A stretch of DNA of 9,222 nucleotides, taken from contig JAJPXW010000125.1 in assembly GCA_021205255.1 (NCBI GenBank), positions 1-9,222 on the forward strand, read 5' to 3'. Made by a program: the position numbers and the translations under genes. The stretch is from Burkholderiales bacterium (GTDB lineage Bacteria; Pseudomonadota; Gammaproteobacteria; Burkholderiales; Burkholderiaceae_F). The notes beneath the pieces are model-generated. The model did no database searches and had not been told where the DNA came from. It saw nothing but the letters and a program-made list of their open reading frames with translations. This document shows, piece by piece, positions 1-5,010 of the stretch (positions are counted from its first letter, which is position 1; the number at the start of each line of letters is the position of its first letter).

Positions 1-240
1 AAGTTACCGAATTAGTAGGAACCAGTGGCTGCTTGGCTTAAATTTCGTAGTTTCCTTTCAGTTTCTAAGTAATTAAAGCCACCAATTAATAAACACTAGA
101 CTTATCCGAAACCCTTGAAATGATATTGGCACACTTAAGAACGCTTCTTTAGCAATCTCAAATTAAGTGTTCTTTTCTTTTCCTTTCGGGCTTACTAATT
201 TTGTTACGCATAGCGAAATCGCCCTAAAAAGCTGGCTCCT
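1..240. other. No supported gene; AT-rich intergenic sequence
   Basis: All three forward frames meet stop codons within about the first 76 bases (at 13-15, 39-41 and 74-76), so at most a very short C-terminal stub of an upstream plus-strand gene could be present; none is recognisable. On the minus strand only very short ORFs occur. The one visible structure is an inverted repeat, ACACTTAA (131-138) with TTAAGTGT (163-170). An overlapping alternative pairs AAGAAC (137-142) with GTTCTT (169-174) and is followed by a T-rich run to about 188. This could be a weak plus-strand terminator of a gene outside the window. Confidence 0.5.
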
Positions 241-426
241 CTAGGAAAGAGTTAAACGAGTAAAGTTATGTAGTAACTCTTTTTGCACATTAATCTTTAG
301 CTTAGCAATAGTTAACCAAAACAAGACGTGAGAGGTATAGAGGCTAATGAGGCCAATGCCAAGCTCGTTCGGATAGACATACTGCTTAGCAACTTTTGCT
401 CTTTGTAGATCTAGACATCTAGCCAT
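241..426 (-). CDS. Possible small membrane protein, 61 aa (doubtful)
   Basis: I do not recognise this protein. The ORF begins at ATG 426 (MARCLDLQRAK...) and stops at 241-243. A GGGGGAT stretch (438-432 on the minus strand) sits five bases before the ATG and could act as a strong Shine-Dalgarno site. The middle, around GIGLISLYTSHVLFWLTIA, is hydrophobic enough for one membrane-spanning helix, and the ends are polar and basic. It lies downstream of the Sel1 gene on the same strand, about 68 bases after its stop. Against it: it is short, has no recognised family, and its would-be ribosome site lies inside a hairpin (432-457) that may simply be the Sel1 terminator. It may be a chance ORF. Confidence 0.22.
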   Translation of the reverse strand: MARCLDLQRAKVAKQYVYPNELGIGLISLYTSHVLFWLTIAKLKINVQKELLHNFTRLTLS

Positions 427-431
427 GAAAG

Positions 432-457
432 ATCCCCCAAGCATAGACAAGGGGGAT
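432..457 (-). terminator. Hairpin after the Sel1 gene, possible intrinsic terminator
   Basis: A perfect 7-bp inverted repeat, ATCCCCC (432-438) and GGGGGAT (451-457), encloses a 12-base loop. It lies about 40 bases beyond the stop of the Sel1 gene in its direction of transcription. The stem is G+C-rich, but the minus-strand bases that follow (CTTTC) are only a short pyrimidine tract, so it is a weak match to a classic intrinsic terminator. An alternative role is covering the ribosome site of the small ORF starting at 426. Confidence 0.4.
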
Positions 458-494
458 ATCTAAGTTGACTAATCTATGTTAGTGATTTTCGGAC

Positions 495-2234
495 TTATTG
501 ACCTTGGAGTTCAAAGCAGGCTGCAATAACGCCATTGCTACATGCTTTTCTAAAATTGTCCTGGGATTCTTTCGCGGACTTTTCTCCAGCCGTGCCGCTG
601 CTATAGTAGCTACCCATCTTGAAACAACCATACCAATACTTATTGGTGCAAGCCTGCTTAAAGTAGTCGGAAGCTTGTGCATAGGACTGGTCTACGCCAA
701 GAGCGAGTTCATAAATAGTGCCGAGTTGGTAGCAAGCTTGGCCTTGCTTAAGGCTACAAGCCTTCTTATAGAAATCCAGCGCTTTAGGAACTGATTTCTC
801 GACGCCTTGACCTTGGAAGTAGATATTTCCTAAATTAAAACAGGCAGTAGGATTATTTTCAGAGCAATCCTTATTAAAAATATTATTGGCGGTACTTGCC
901 GAAGCCGTTGTGTGGATATTGGCTTCGCCTATATCCTTGCAGGCTGTTTCATCGCCTAATCTGCATGCCTTTTCAAAGTTCGTTTGAGCATCAGAAATCG
1001 AACTCGGTCCGCCGATGGCTTTGGTTTGGTAGGAACCGAGAAGTGTGCAGGCTGGCGCATAGTCCAGATCGCATCCTTTTGTGAGGTAGTTACGGGCTTG
1101 GGCTTTAGATGTCGAAGCCGTATCGTTGGCAAAAGCCAATGCGAGGTTATAGCAGCCTTCGCCATTATTTTCATAGCAAGAAATTAAGAAGTAACTTCTC
1201 GCCATTTCTGGAGCTATTGGTCCTCCTATACCGACTTTGTACATATTTCCTAAAGAAAGGCATCCATTGCTGTCTTGCAAGTCGCATGCTTTCTGGAAGT
1301 ATGTCTTGGCATCACTATAGGATTGCTGTGTCGATTCACCATTCTGATAGAGGAGGCCTAGCGCATAGCAGGCTTCGGCATGTCTTTGTCCACAGCTTTG
1401 CTTATAGAGGTTAATAGCGTCTTCAATGGACTTTTGCACACCTAATCCTTGCTCATACATTTCAGCTAACTGGAATGTAGCTTCAGTGTTATTTAGTCTC
1501 TGAGCTTGTTCGAAGTATTTGATTGCTGTCTCATAGGATTGATTTACGCCTTGGCCGTCAAGATACATTAGACCGATCTTTTCGCAGGCGTCTCCGTGAC
1601 CAAGATGGCAGCCTTTTTCAAAACTCTCCAGAGCAACTCCTAGATCAAGAGGATTTCCATTTTTTCCATTGAAAAGGACTCCTAGCTGGGTACAAGACTC
1701 CGCATCGTTAAGAGAGCATCCTTTTTGAAGGTATTTTTTAGCTTGTTCTGGAGACTGTGTTACTCCACTACCTGTAGCGTAGATCATGCCCACAGCTTCA
1801 CAGGATGGTCCTTGACCCTGGTCGCAGGCTTTTTCAAATAACTGCGGCACCACGGCGGCGATATCTGGGATAGGCACAGAGCTTTTATAGGTAACTGCCA
1901 AATTTGCACAGCCGCCATTGAATCCAAGTGTGCAGCCTTTTTCGTAAAGGGTCATTGCAGTGGAAAATGACCGGCTAACTCCTAAGCCTTTGTCATATAG
2001 GACGCCAAGATTGGTGCAGGCGGCTCCGTTTTGAGCATCGCATGCGAGAGCCCAATATTTGCGTGCATCCTGATATGCCGATTTTGCGTAATATTCATTG
2101 CCTAGCTTTGCGCAACTTGGAACGTCGCCTTTATCGCAGGCTGCTTGTAAATCTTCAATTTCACCGGCACCTGCGGCAGAAACAGAAGCTAGAGATAACA
2201 AAACTAAATAAAGCCACTTCATTTCTTTACTCAC
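495..2234 (-). CDS. Secreted cysteine-rich Sel1-like repeat (SLR) protein
   Basis: The 579-residue product is almost entirely a Sel1-like (TPR-related) repeat solenoid with a signal peptide. The start is uncertain: GTG at 2234 gives the full length, with AAGG only three bases upstream. ATG at 2222 gives 575 aa and a cleaner signal peptide (MKWLYLVLLSLASVSAAGA), so I slightly favour it. Fifteen units of mostly 36 residues plus a terminal half-unit each begin with a C-x7-C pair, at residues 33/41, 65/73, 101/109, 137/145, 173/181, 209/217, then 281/289 through 565/573. Unit 7 has Q245/T253 instead. In the Helicobacter Hcp proteins this pair forms a disulfide within each repeat, so a periplasmic or secreted fate is inferred. 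No lipobox or membrane anchor is seen. SLR proteins usually mediate protein-protein contacts; the partner is unknown. It is transcribed alone, divergently from dnaQ. Confidence 0.9.
   Translation of the reverse strand: MSKEMKWLYLVLLSLASVSAAGAGEIEDLQAACDKGDVPSCAKLGNEYYAKSAYQDARKYWALACDAQNGAACTNLGVLYDKGLGVSRSFSTAMTLYEKGCTLGFNGGCANLAVTYKSSVPIPDIAAVVPQLFEKACDQGQGPSCEAVGMIYATGSGVTQSPEQAKKYLQKGCSLNDAESCTQLGVLFNGKNGNPLDLGVALESFEKGCHLGHGDACEKIGLMYLDGQGVNQSYETAIKYFEQAQRLNNTEATFQLAEMYEQGLGVQKSIEDAINLYKQSCGQRHAEACYALGLLYQNGESTQQSYSDAKTYFQKACDLQDSNGCLSLGNMYKVGIGGPIAPEMARSYFLISCYENNGEGCYNLALAFANDTASTSKAQARNYLTKGCDLDYAPACTLLGSYQTKAIGGPSSISDAQTNFEKACRLGDETACKDIGEANIHTTASASTANNIFNKDCSENNPTACFNLGNIYFQGQGVEKSVPKALDFYKKACSLKQGQACYQLGTIYELALGVDQSYAQASDYFKQACTNKYWYGCFKMGSYYSSGTAGEKSAKESQDNFRKACSNGVIAACFELQGQ
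1395..1502 (-). repeat. Sel1 repeat unit 7, lacking its disulfide pair
   Basis: Residues 245-280 of the Sel1 protein occupy the exact 36-residue register of the array (flanking units begin with Cys209 and Cys281). The two expected cysteines are Gln245 (codon CAG at 1502-1500) and Thr253 (codon ACA at 1478-1476). The rest of the unit keeps the family pattern, with small and hydrophobic residues in FQLAEMYEQGLGVQKS, so the fold is probably retained while the disulfide is lost. Confidence 0.8.
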
Positions 2235-2506
2235 TGACCTTGGGGAAAGAGCATTAAACCTGTCCTCTTTACGTGCTAGCTATATAGCAGATTGATATCA
2301 ACTCAATGTCTTAACTTGCCTAAGTTTGAGAAAGAGAAGTCCTGTAGAGCCTCCGGGAGGACTAAATATTTCAAAGTAGCAATAGAGAGGCTTGGTTAAT
2401 TGAGATTGGTTTTAGGAAATTGGGGTATTAACTAAGACTATTTCGTCTTCTCTTAGGATTCGATAGCTGGTGTAATCTTTCTCTTCCAATAATTTGGAAA
2501 CTAGCC
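2235..2506. other. Divergent intergenic region between Sel1 gene and dnaQ
   Basis: This holds the upstream regions of both genes. Beyond the palindromes near the Sel1 gene, I see an inverted repeat AGTCCT (2338-2343) with AGGACT (2358-2363), inside which CCTCC (2350-2354) faces GGGAGG. A second hairpin, AAGAC (2434-2438) with GTCTT (2445-2449), is flanked by CT/AG. No convincing -35/-10 pair for dnaQ was found. The dnaQ ribosome site is weak (GGA at 2496-2498, eight bases before the ATG). Confidence 0.5.
2279..2306 (-). promoter_or_regulatory. Candidate Sel1 promoter with two palindromes
   Basis: On the minus strand TTGAGT (2306-2301) is followed after 16 bases by TATAGC (2284-2279), or after 14 bases by TATATA (2286-2281). 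Neither is an ideal sigma-70 promoter. Two perfect 10-bp palindromes lie in the same stretch: TTGATATCAA (2292-2301) between the boxes, and GCTATATAGC (2279-2288) over the -10. They could be operator sites, but both are AT-rich and could arise by chance. Confidence 0.3.
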
Positions 2507-3280
2507 ATGAGAGAAATTTGCTTCGATACTGAAACAACTGGGTTCAAGGCCAAGGAAGGCGACCGTATACTGGAAATAGGCTGCGTTGAGCTTCCGTTAA
2601 CTAAGGATGGAGATGACAAAGTTTTCCACGTTCTTATTAATCCTGAGATGCCTATACCTGAGGAAGCAACAGATGTTCATGGCATTACTGACGAAAAAGT
2701 TGCGGATAAGCCTAAATTTGCTGAAATTGTCGATGACTTCCTTGCATTTATAGAAGGCGCTAGGTTAATAGCCCACAACGCCGAGTTTGATGAAAACTTT
2801 ATTGACCAGGAATTGCTGCGGCTAAATAAAGGCCATCTCAGAGATTACTGTGCCGAGATTGTCGATTCTCTTGAAATGGCTAAAAAAGCGTTTCCGCAAC
2901 AAAGAAATTCTCTGGATGTTCTTTGCCAGCGCCTTGATATCGATAAGTCCGCCCGAGCTAGCGGCCATGGCGCTCTACTTGACGCTAAGCTACTTGCGCA
3001 AGTCTATGTGCTTCTAAAACAACGGCAGGAAACTTTCGATATCGATTCTGAGGACGATATTCCTCAAGCGCAGAATAAAGAAGATACAGGAATAGTGATT
3101 TTGGCCAACGAAGAAGAGTTGGCCGCCCATGAGGCCTTTTTGGACTTACTTGAGAAGAAAAATAAGGAGAAGCCCAATTGGCGTCTTTCAGAAGAGGAGT
3201 TCCAAGTTAAGAGAGAAGCTGAAAATAAAGCATTAGCCGACAAAAAAGCCGCATTGGAGCATTTTATTAATTCCCTCTAG
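2507..3280 (+). CDS. dnaQ: DNA polymerase III epsilon subunit (3'-5' proofreading exonuclease)
   Basis: The 257-aa product is the proofreading exonuclease of the replicative polymerase; it removes mispaired 3' nucleotides while bound to the alpha subunit. The DEDDh active site is complete: Asp7 and Glu9 in DTETTG, Asp95 in HNAEFD, and His154/Asp159 in HGALLDA, matching E. coli D12, E14, D103, H162 and D167. A flexible linker (about 172-195) contains QETFDI, which may be a weak beta-clamp motif. The segment EEELAAHEAFLDLLEKK (202-218) resembles the alpha-binding tail of E. coli epsilon (AAHEARLD-type), separating it from other DnaQ-fold exonucleases. About 30 charged residues follow Trp225, beyond where E. 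coli epsilon ends. It starts at ATG 2507. It is transcribed alone here; in many betaproteobacteria it follows rnhA, which is not adjacent. Confidence 0.96.
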   Translation: MREICFDTETTGFKAKEGDRILEIGCVELPLTKDGDDKVFHVLINPEMPIPEEATDVHGITDEKVADKPKFAEIVDDFLAFIEGARLIAHNAEFDENFIDQELLRLNKGHLRDYCAEIVDSLEMAKKAFPQQRNSLDVLCQRLDIDKSARASGHGALLDAKLLAQVYVLLKQRQETFDIDSEDDIPQAQNKEDTGIVILANEEELAAHEAFLDLLEKKNKEKPNWRLSEEEFQVKREAENKALADKKAALEHFINSL

Positions 3281-3298
3281 TGGAAGTGAAAATATCCA

Positions 3299-3313
3299 CC
3301 CATTATTTATGGG
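3299..3313 (+). terminator. Weak hairpin after dnaQ
   Basis: CCCAT (3299-3303) pairs with ATGGG (3309-3313) around a TATTT loop, 19 bases after the dnaQ stop. A second small inverted repeat, GTGGA (3280-3284) with TCCAC (3295-3299), overlaps the stop codon. The following bases (gaggctttagcttt) are not a proper T-tract, so termination here is uncertain. Confidence 0.27.
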
Positions 3314-3325
3314 GAGGCTTTAGCT

Positions 3326-3352
3326 TTGAATAGGCGCGGCCTGTGTTAGAAT
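3326..3352 (+). promoter_or_regulatory. Sigma-70 promoter for rluB (extended -10)
   Basis: TAGAAT (3347-3352) is a good -10 box preceded by TGT (3344-3346), an extended -10 element. A -35-like TTGAAT (3326-3331) lies 15 bases upstream; shifting by one gives TTTGAA with 16. The spacer is G+C-rich (GGCGCGGCC), a pattern seen at stringently controlled promoters, although regulation is inference. Transcription would begin near 3359, leaving a leader of about 230 nt before rluB. Confidence 0.5.
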
Positions 3353-3358
3353 CCTTTG

Positions 3359-3588
3359 CCGTTAGTCGCATTTAATAGGCTTTGTTCCCTAAATCTTTCT
3401 AGAACTACTGCTTAAATGCGAACTCTGTTTTGAATTCGTTTTCGCCTCTCAGTCGATTATTTTTTCCATTGCGCCCGGAAGCATGGTCGCAATTCTATGG
3501 AAATTTAAGTAAAAAGCTCCGGAAAAGCTGAGCTGGCAGATTAGACATAGGAAATTCGCCTTGCCTTTAGGCAGGGCTATTTATACGA
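3359..3588 (+). promoter_or_regulatory. Structured 5' leader of rluB
   Basis: Three stem-loops occur in order. Stem 1: TCGCATTTAA (3366-3375) with TTAAATGCGA (3412-3421), a perfect 10-bp match around a 36-base loop. Stem 2: TTTCCATTGCG (3463-3473) with CGCA (3488-3491) plus ATGGAAA (3497-3503), 11 bp with a 5-base bulge. Stem 3: GCCTTGCC (3558-3565) with GGCAGGGC (3570-3577), 8 bp including one G-U. No terminator T-tract is present. I do not recognise a known riboswitch or leader family. Confidence 0.45.
3558..3577 (+). promoter_or_regulatory. Hairpin masking the rluB ribosome binding site
   Basis: The only Shine-Dalgarno-like bases near the rluB ATG (3589) are AGGG at 3573-3576, twelve bases upstream, which is longer than ideal. 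They form the 3' arm of the GCCTTGCC/GGCAGGGC hairpin with a TTTA loop. If the hairpin forms in the mRNA, it would hide the site. GGCA at 3535-3538 could pair with TGCC (3562-3565) instead and free it. Confidence 0.4.
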
Positions 3589-4683
3589 ATGGCATTAAAT
3601 TCTAAAAAAGACAATAAAGCATCAAAAGAGCCTCCTATTGGAAAACAACAAAATAATCAAGAAGCTCTACTTTCAAATAAGGATGTAGATCCTGACAATC
3701 CTACGCTGGATGAATCGGAAGACTTAAATGACATCCCAGCTTTGCCCGAGCACAGCTTGACAGAAGAAGTTCTAAAGAAAGGCAAGGTAGAGGTAAAGAA
3801 AATAGCACAGCAAGGTAGTCAGAAATTGCAAAAGGTACTTGCTGACGCCGGTATAGGCTCGCGCCGAGATATGGAAGACTTAATAATGTCTGGAAGAGTC
3901 TCGGTTAACGGAGTTCCTGCCTACATTGGTCTGAGAGTTTTACCAAAGGATGTAGTTAGAGTAAACGGTCGACAAATTAGACGCTCGGTGGCCGATATTT
4001 CCAAGCCGCCTAGGATTTTGATGTACCACAAACCAGCTGGTGAAATCGTATCGGCCGACGATCCAGAAGGTAGACCTAGCGTATTCCAAAAGATTCCTCC
4101 TATTAAAAATGGTAGGTGGATAGTTGTAGGACGCCTTGACTTCAATACAGAAGGCTTGTTGTTATTTACCAATAACGGTACTTTAGCCAATCGCCTAATG
4201 CATCCAAGGTACCAGATCGAAAGGCAATATGCTGTAAGGGTGCAAGGAGTCCTTACTCCTGATAAAAAAGCAAAGTTGCTTTCCGGAGTGAACCTCGATG
4301 ACGGACTAGCCAAATTTAATTCAATTGAGGATGCCGGCGGAAAAGGGAAAAATAGATGGTACCTGGTAACTTTATCGGAAGGGCGAAATCGGGAAGTTCG
4401 TAGAATGTTCGAAGCGGTTGGCCTTTTTGTTACTAGTTTAATCCGAGTTCGATTCGGTCCACTTTCCCTTCCTAAGAAATTGACTCGCGGAAAATTTGAG
4501 GAGCTTTCTCCAGAAGCCGTGGCTGCTCTTCTAAACGAAGTCGATCCAAGTTTAAATAAACCCCTGCCTGCTGGAGACAACGAAAAACAAGCTCAAAACA
4601 GTTTCCCTAATAGCAAGAAGCTATCTCAAAGTCGCAATAGAAAAGGAAACTTCCACGATAGAAATAGTGGGGTTCAGCAATAG
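3589..4683 (+). CDS. rluB: 23S rRNA pseudouridine synthase, RsuA/RluB family
   Basis: The 364-aa product isomerises a uridine of 23S rRNA to pseudouridine (position 2605 in E. coli RluB). An S4 RNA-binding domain spans about 78-130 (QKLQKVLADAGIGSRRDMED, GRVSVNG). The catalytic domain contains GRLDFNTEGLLLF with the nucleophile Asp184, and the conserved C-terminal motif EGRNREVRRMFEAVG (264-278). Residues 1-75 and 325-364 are hydrophilic low-complexity extensions rich in K, N, Q, S and E, common in betaproteobacterial RluB proteins. RluE/RluF or RsuA are less likely given the S4 domain, length and setting upstream of rimP. It has its own promoter and leader and ends before a hairpin-rich region, so it is probably monocistronic. 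In many Burkholderiales scpB precedes it; that gene is absent here. Confidence 0.93.
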   Translation: MALNSKKDNKASKEPPIGKQQNNQEALLSNKDVDPDNPTLDESEDLNDIPALPEHSLTEEVLKKGKVEVKKIAQQGSQKLQKVLADAGIGSRRDMEDLIMSGRVSVNGVPAYIGLRVLPKDVVRVNGRQIRRSVADISKPPRILMYHKPAGEIVSADDPEGRPSVFQKIPPIKNGRWIVVGRLDFNTEGLLLFTNNGTLANRLMHPRYQIERQYAVRVQGVLTPDKKAKLLSGVNLDDGLAKFNSIEDAGGKGKNRWYLVTLSEGRNREVRRMFEAVGLFVTSLIRVRFGPLSLPKKLTRGKFEELSPEAVAALLNEVDPSLNKPLPAGDNEKQAQNSFPNSKKLSQSRNRKGNFHDRNSGVQQ

Positions 4684-4694
4684 AAAGGCAAAAA

Positions 4695-4737
4695 GGGGCA
4701 GCGAAAATCAAAAGGCGCTTCAGGAATCCCTGACCCC
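4695..4737 (+). other. Alternative stem-loops just after rluB
   Basis: GGGGCAG (4695-4701) can pair with CTGACCCC (4730-4737) as seven base pairs with one bulged A. Alternatively TCAGG (4720-4724) pairs with CCTGA (4729-4733) around an AATC loop. The two use overlapping bases and exclude each other. The stem begins 12 bases after the rluB stop and is not followed by a T-run. It may protect the mRNA 3' end. Confidence 0.3.
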
Positions 4738-4764
4738 ATGACAAGTACGGTTCACTATATTGCT

Positions 4765-4782
4765 AAAGGCAAGATGCCTTTT
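4765..4782 (+). terminator. Probable intrinsic terminator of rluB
   Basis: AAAGGC (4765-4770) and GCCTTT (4776-4781) form a 6-bp stem with an AAGAT loop. The run TTTT (4779-4782) and a T-rich stretch follow. It is short but has the right shape and lies about 80 bases after the rluB stop, upstream of the rimP promoter. Confidence 0.45.
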
Positions 4783-4788
4783 CGTTAT

Positions 4789-4839
4789 TAATTGAGTTTA
4801 TGGACGGGCAGGAAAATATTTTCTGCCGTCCTTCAATTA
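4789..4839. repeat. Long interrupted inverted repeat between rluB and rimP
   Basis: The core GGACGG-G-CAGGAA (4802-4814) pairs with the stretch ending CTGCCGTCC (to 4831), giving about 12 bp including one G-T, with a single bulged G and a short AT loop. Outer arms TAATTGA (4789-4795) and TCAATTA (4833-4839) are also perfectly complementary but spaced unequally (six bases against one). There is no T-tract on either side. It could be a transcription-end structure, a processing site or the remnant of a small repeat element. Confidence 0.5.
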
Positions 4840-4868
4840 GGATTTTGTGGAAAAATGCTAAAAATAAT

Positions 4869-4892
4869 GCGGAGTTAGAGTATAATCCGCGC
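4869..4892 (+). promoter_or_regulatory. Candidate promoter of the rimP-nusA-infB operon
   Basis: A consensus -10 box TATAAT lies at 4881-4886. No good -35 box is found 16-18 bases upstream (the stretch there is A-rich, CTAAAA), and there is no TGN extension, so an activator or A-rich UP-like element may help. The -10 sits inside an inverted repeat, GCGGA (4869-4873) with TCCGC (4886-4890). Transcription would start around 4893. Confidence 0.45.
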
Positions 4893-5010
4893 TAATTTAA
4901 GGCGGGCATCGAATCCGCCGGTGTCGCTTAGGCGAGATCCCAGTCAGTTGTTTAAGACGATGGGCTTCCTGCCCATTTTTTTATGGGCATGTAGAAATGG
5001 GGGTTATAGG
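4893..5010 (+). promoter_or_regulatory. rimP leader RNA with terminator/antiterminator
   Basis: The leader of about 118 nt contains GGCGG (4901-4905) pairing with CCGCC (4915-4919); the latter can also pair with GGCG (4931-4934). Downstream is a perfect intrinsic terminator (4960-4982). The terminator's 3' arm can alternatively pair with a second ATGGGC at 4983-4988, placing the U-tract in the loop. This is the layout of a transcription attenuator. A rimP-leader attenuator family has been described by comparative prediction in other Proteobacteria; whether this is the same family cannot be decided by eye. The ligand or sensor is unknown. Confidence 0.5.
4960..4982 (+). terminator. Intrinsic terminator inside the rimP leader
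   Basis: ATGGGC (4960-4965) and GCCCAT (4971-4976) form a 6-bp stem with a TTCCT loop, followed at once by seven T residues (4976-4982). It lies 28 bases before the rimP ATG, so it would act as a conditional terminator for the operon rather than as the end of a gene. Confidence 0.6.

Noticed and set aside
498..794. 98-codon plus-strand ORF and other plus-strand ORFs at 896-1414 and 2042-2257
   Set aside because: These are opposite the Sel1 repeat gene; the regular Cys-pair repeats on the minus strand show which frame is real.
499..2243. TGACCTTGG direct repeat at 499-507 and 2235-2243 flanking the Sel1 gene, like a target-site duplication
   Set aside because: A third copy occurs inside the gene (808-816), where it encodes the same Q-G-Q motif as the end of the protein. 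No terminal inverted repeats or transposase are present, so chance and coding bias explain it.
3526..3545. AGCT repeats near 3515-3534 as a terminator on either strand
   Set aside because: Only 4-base self-complementary words are involved; no stable stem with a T-tract is formed.
3921..4580. 219-codon ORF on the minus strand
   Set aside because: It lies entirely opposite rluB, whose S4 and catalytic motifs are convincing; the antisense product shows no recognisable family.
4901..4925. tRNA-like TCGAATCC motif upstream of rimP (E. coli has metY there)
   Set aside because: The bases around it do not form a proper T-arm with an acceptor stem, and no anticodon arm or CCA end fits. The resemblance looks accidental.
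4921..5010. N-terminal extension of RimP from GTG 4921 or ATG 4960, in frame with no stop
   Set aside because: The extra residues have no family similarity, there is no good ribosome site, and the codons coincide with the terminator and its U-tract. RimP similarity begins at ATG 5011, which has a GGGGG site.
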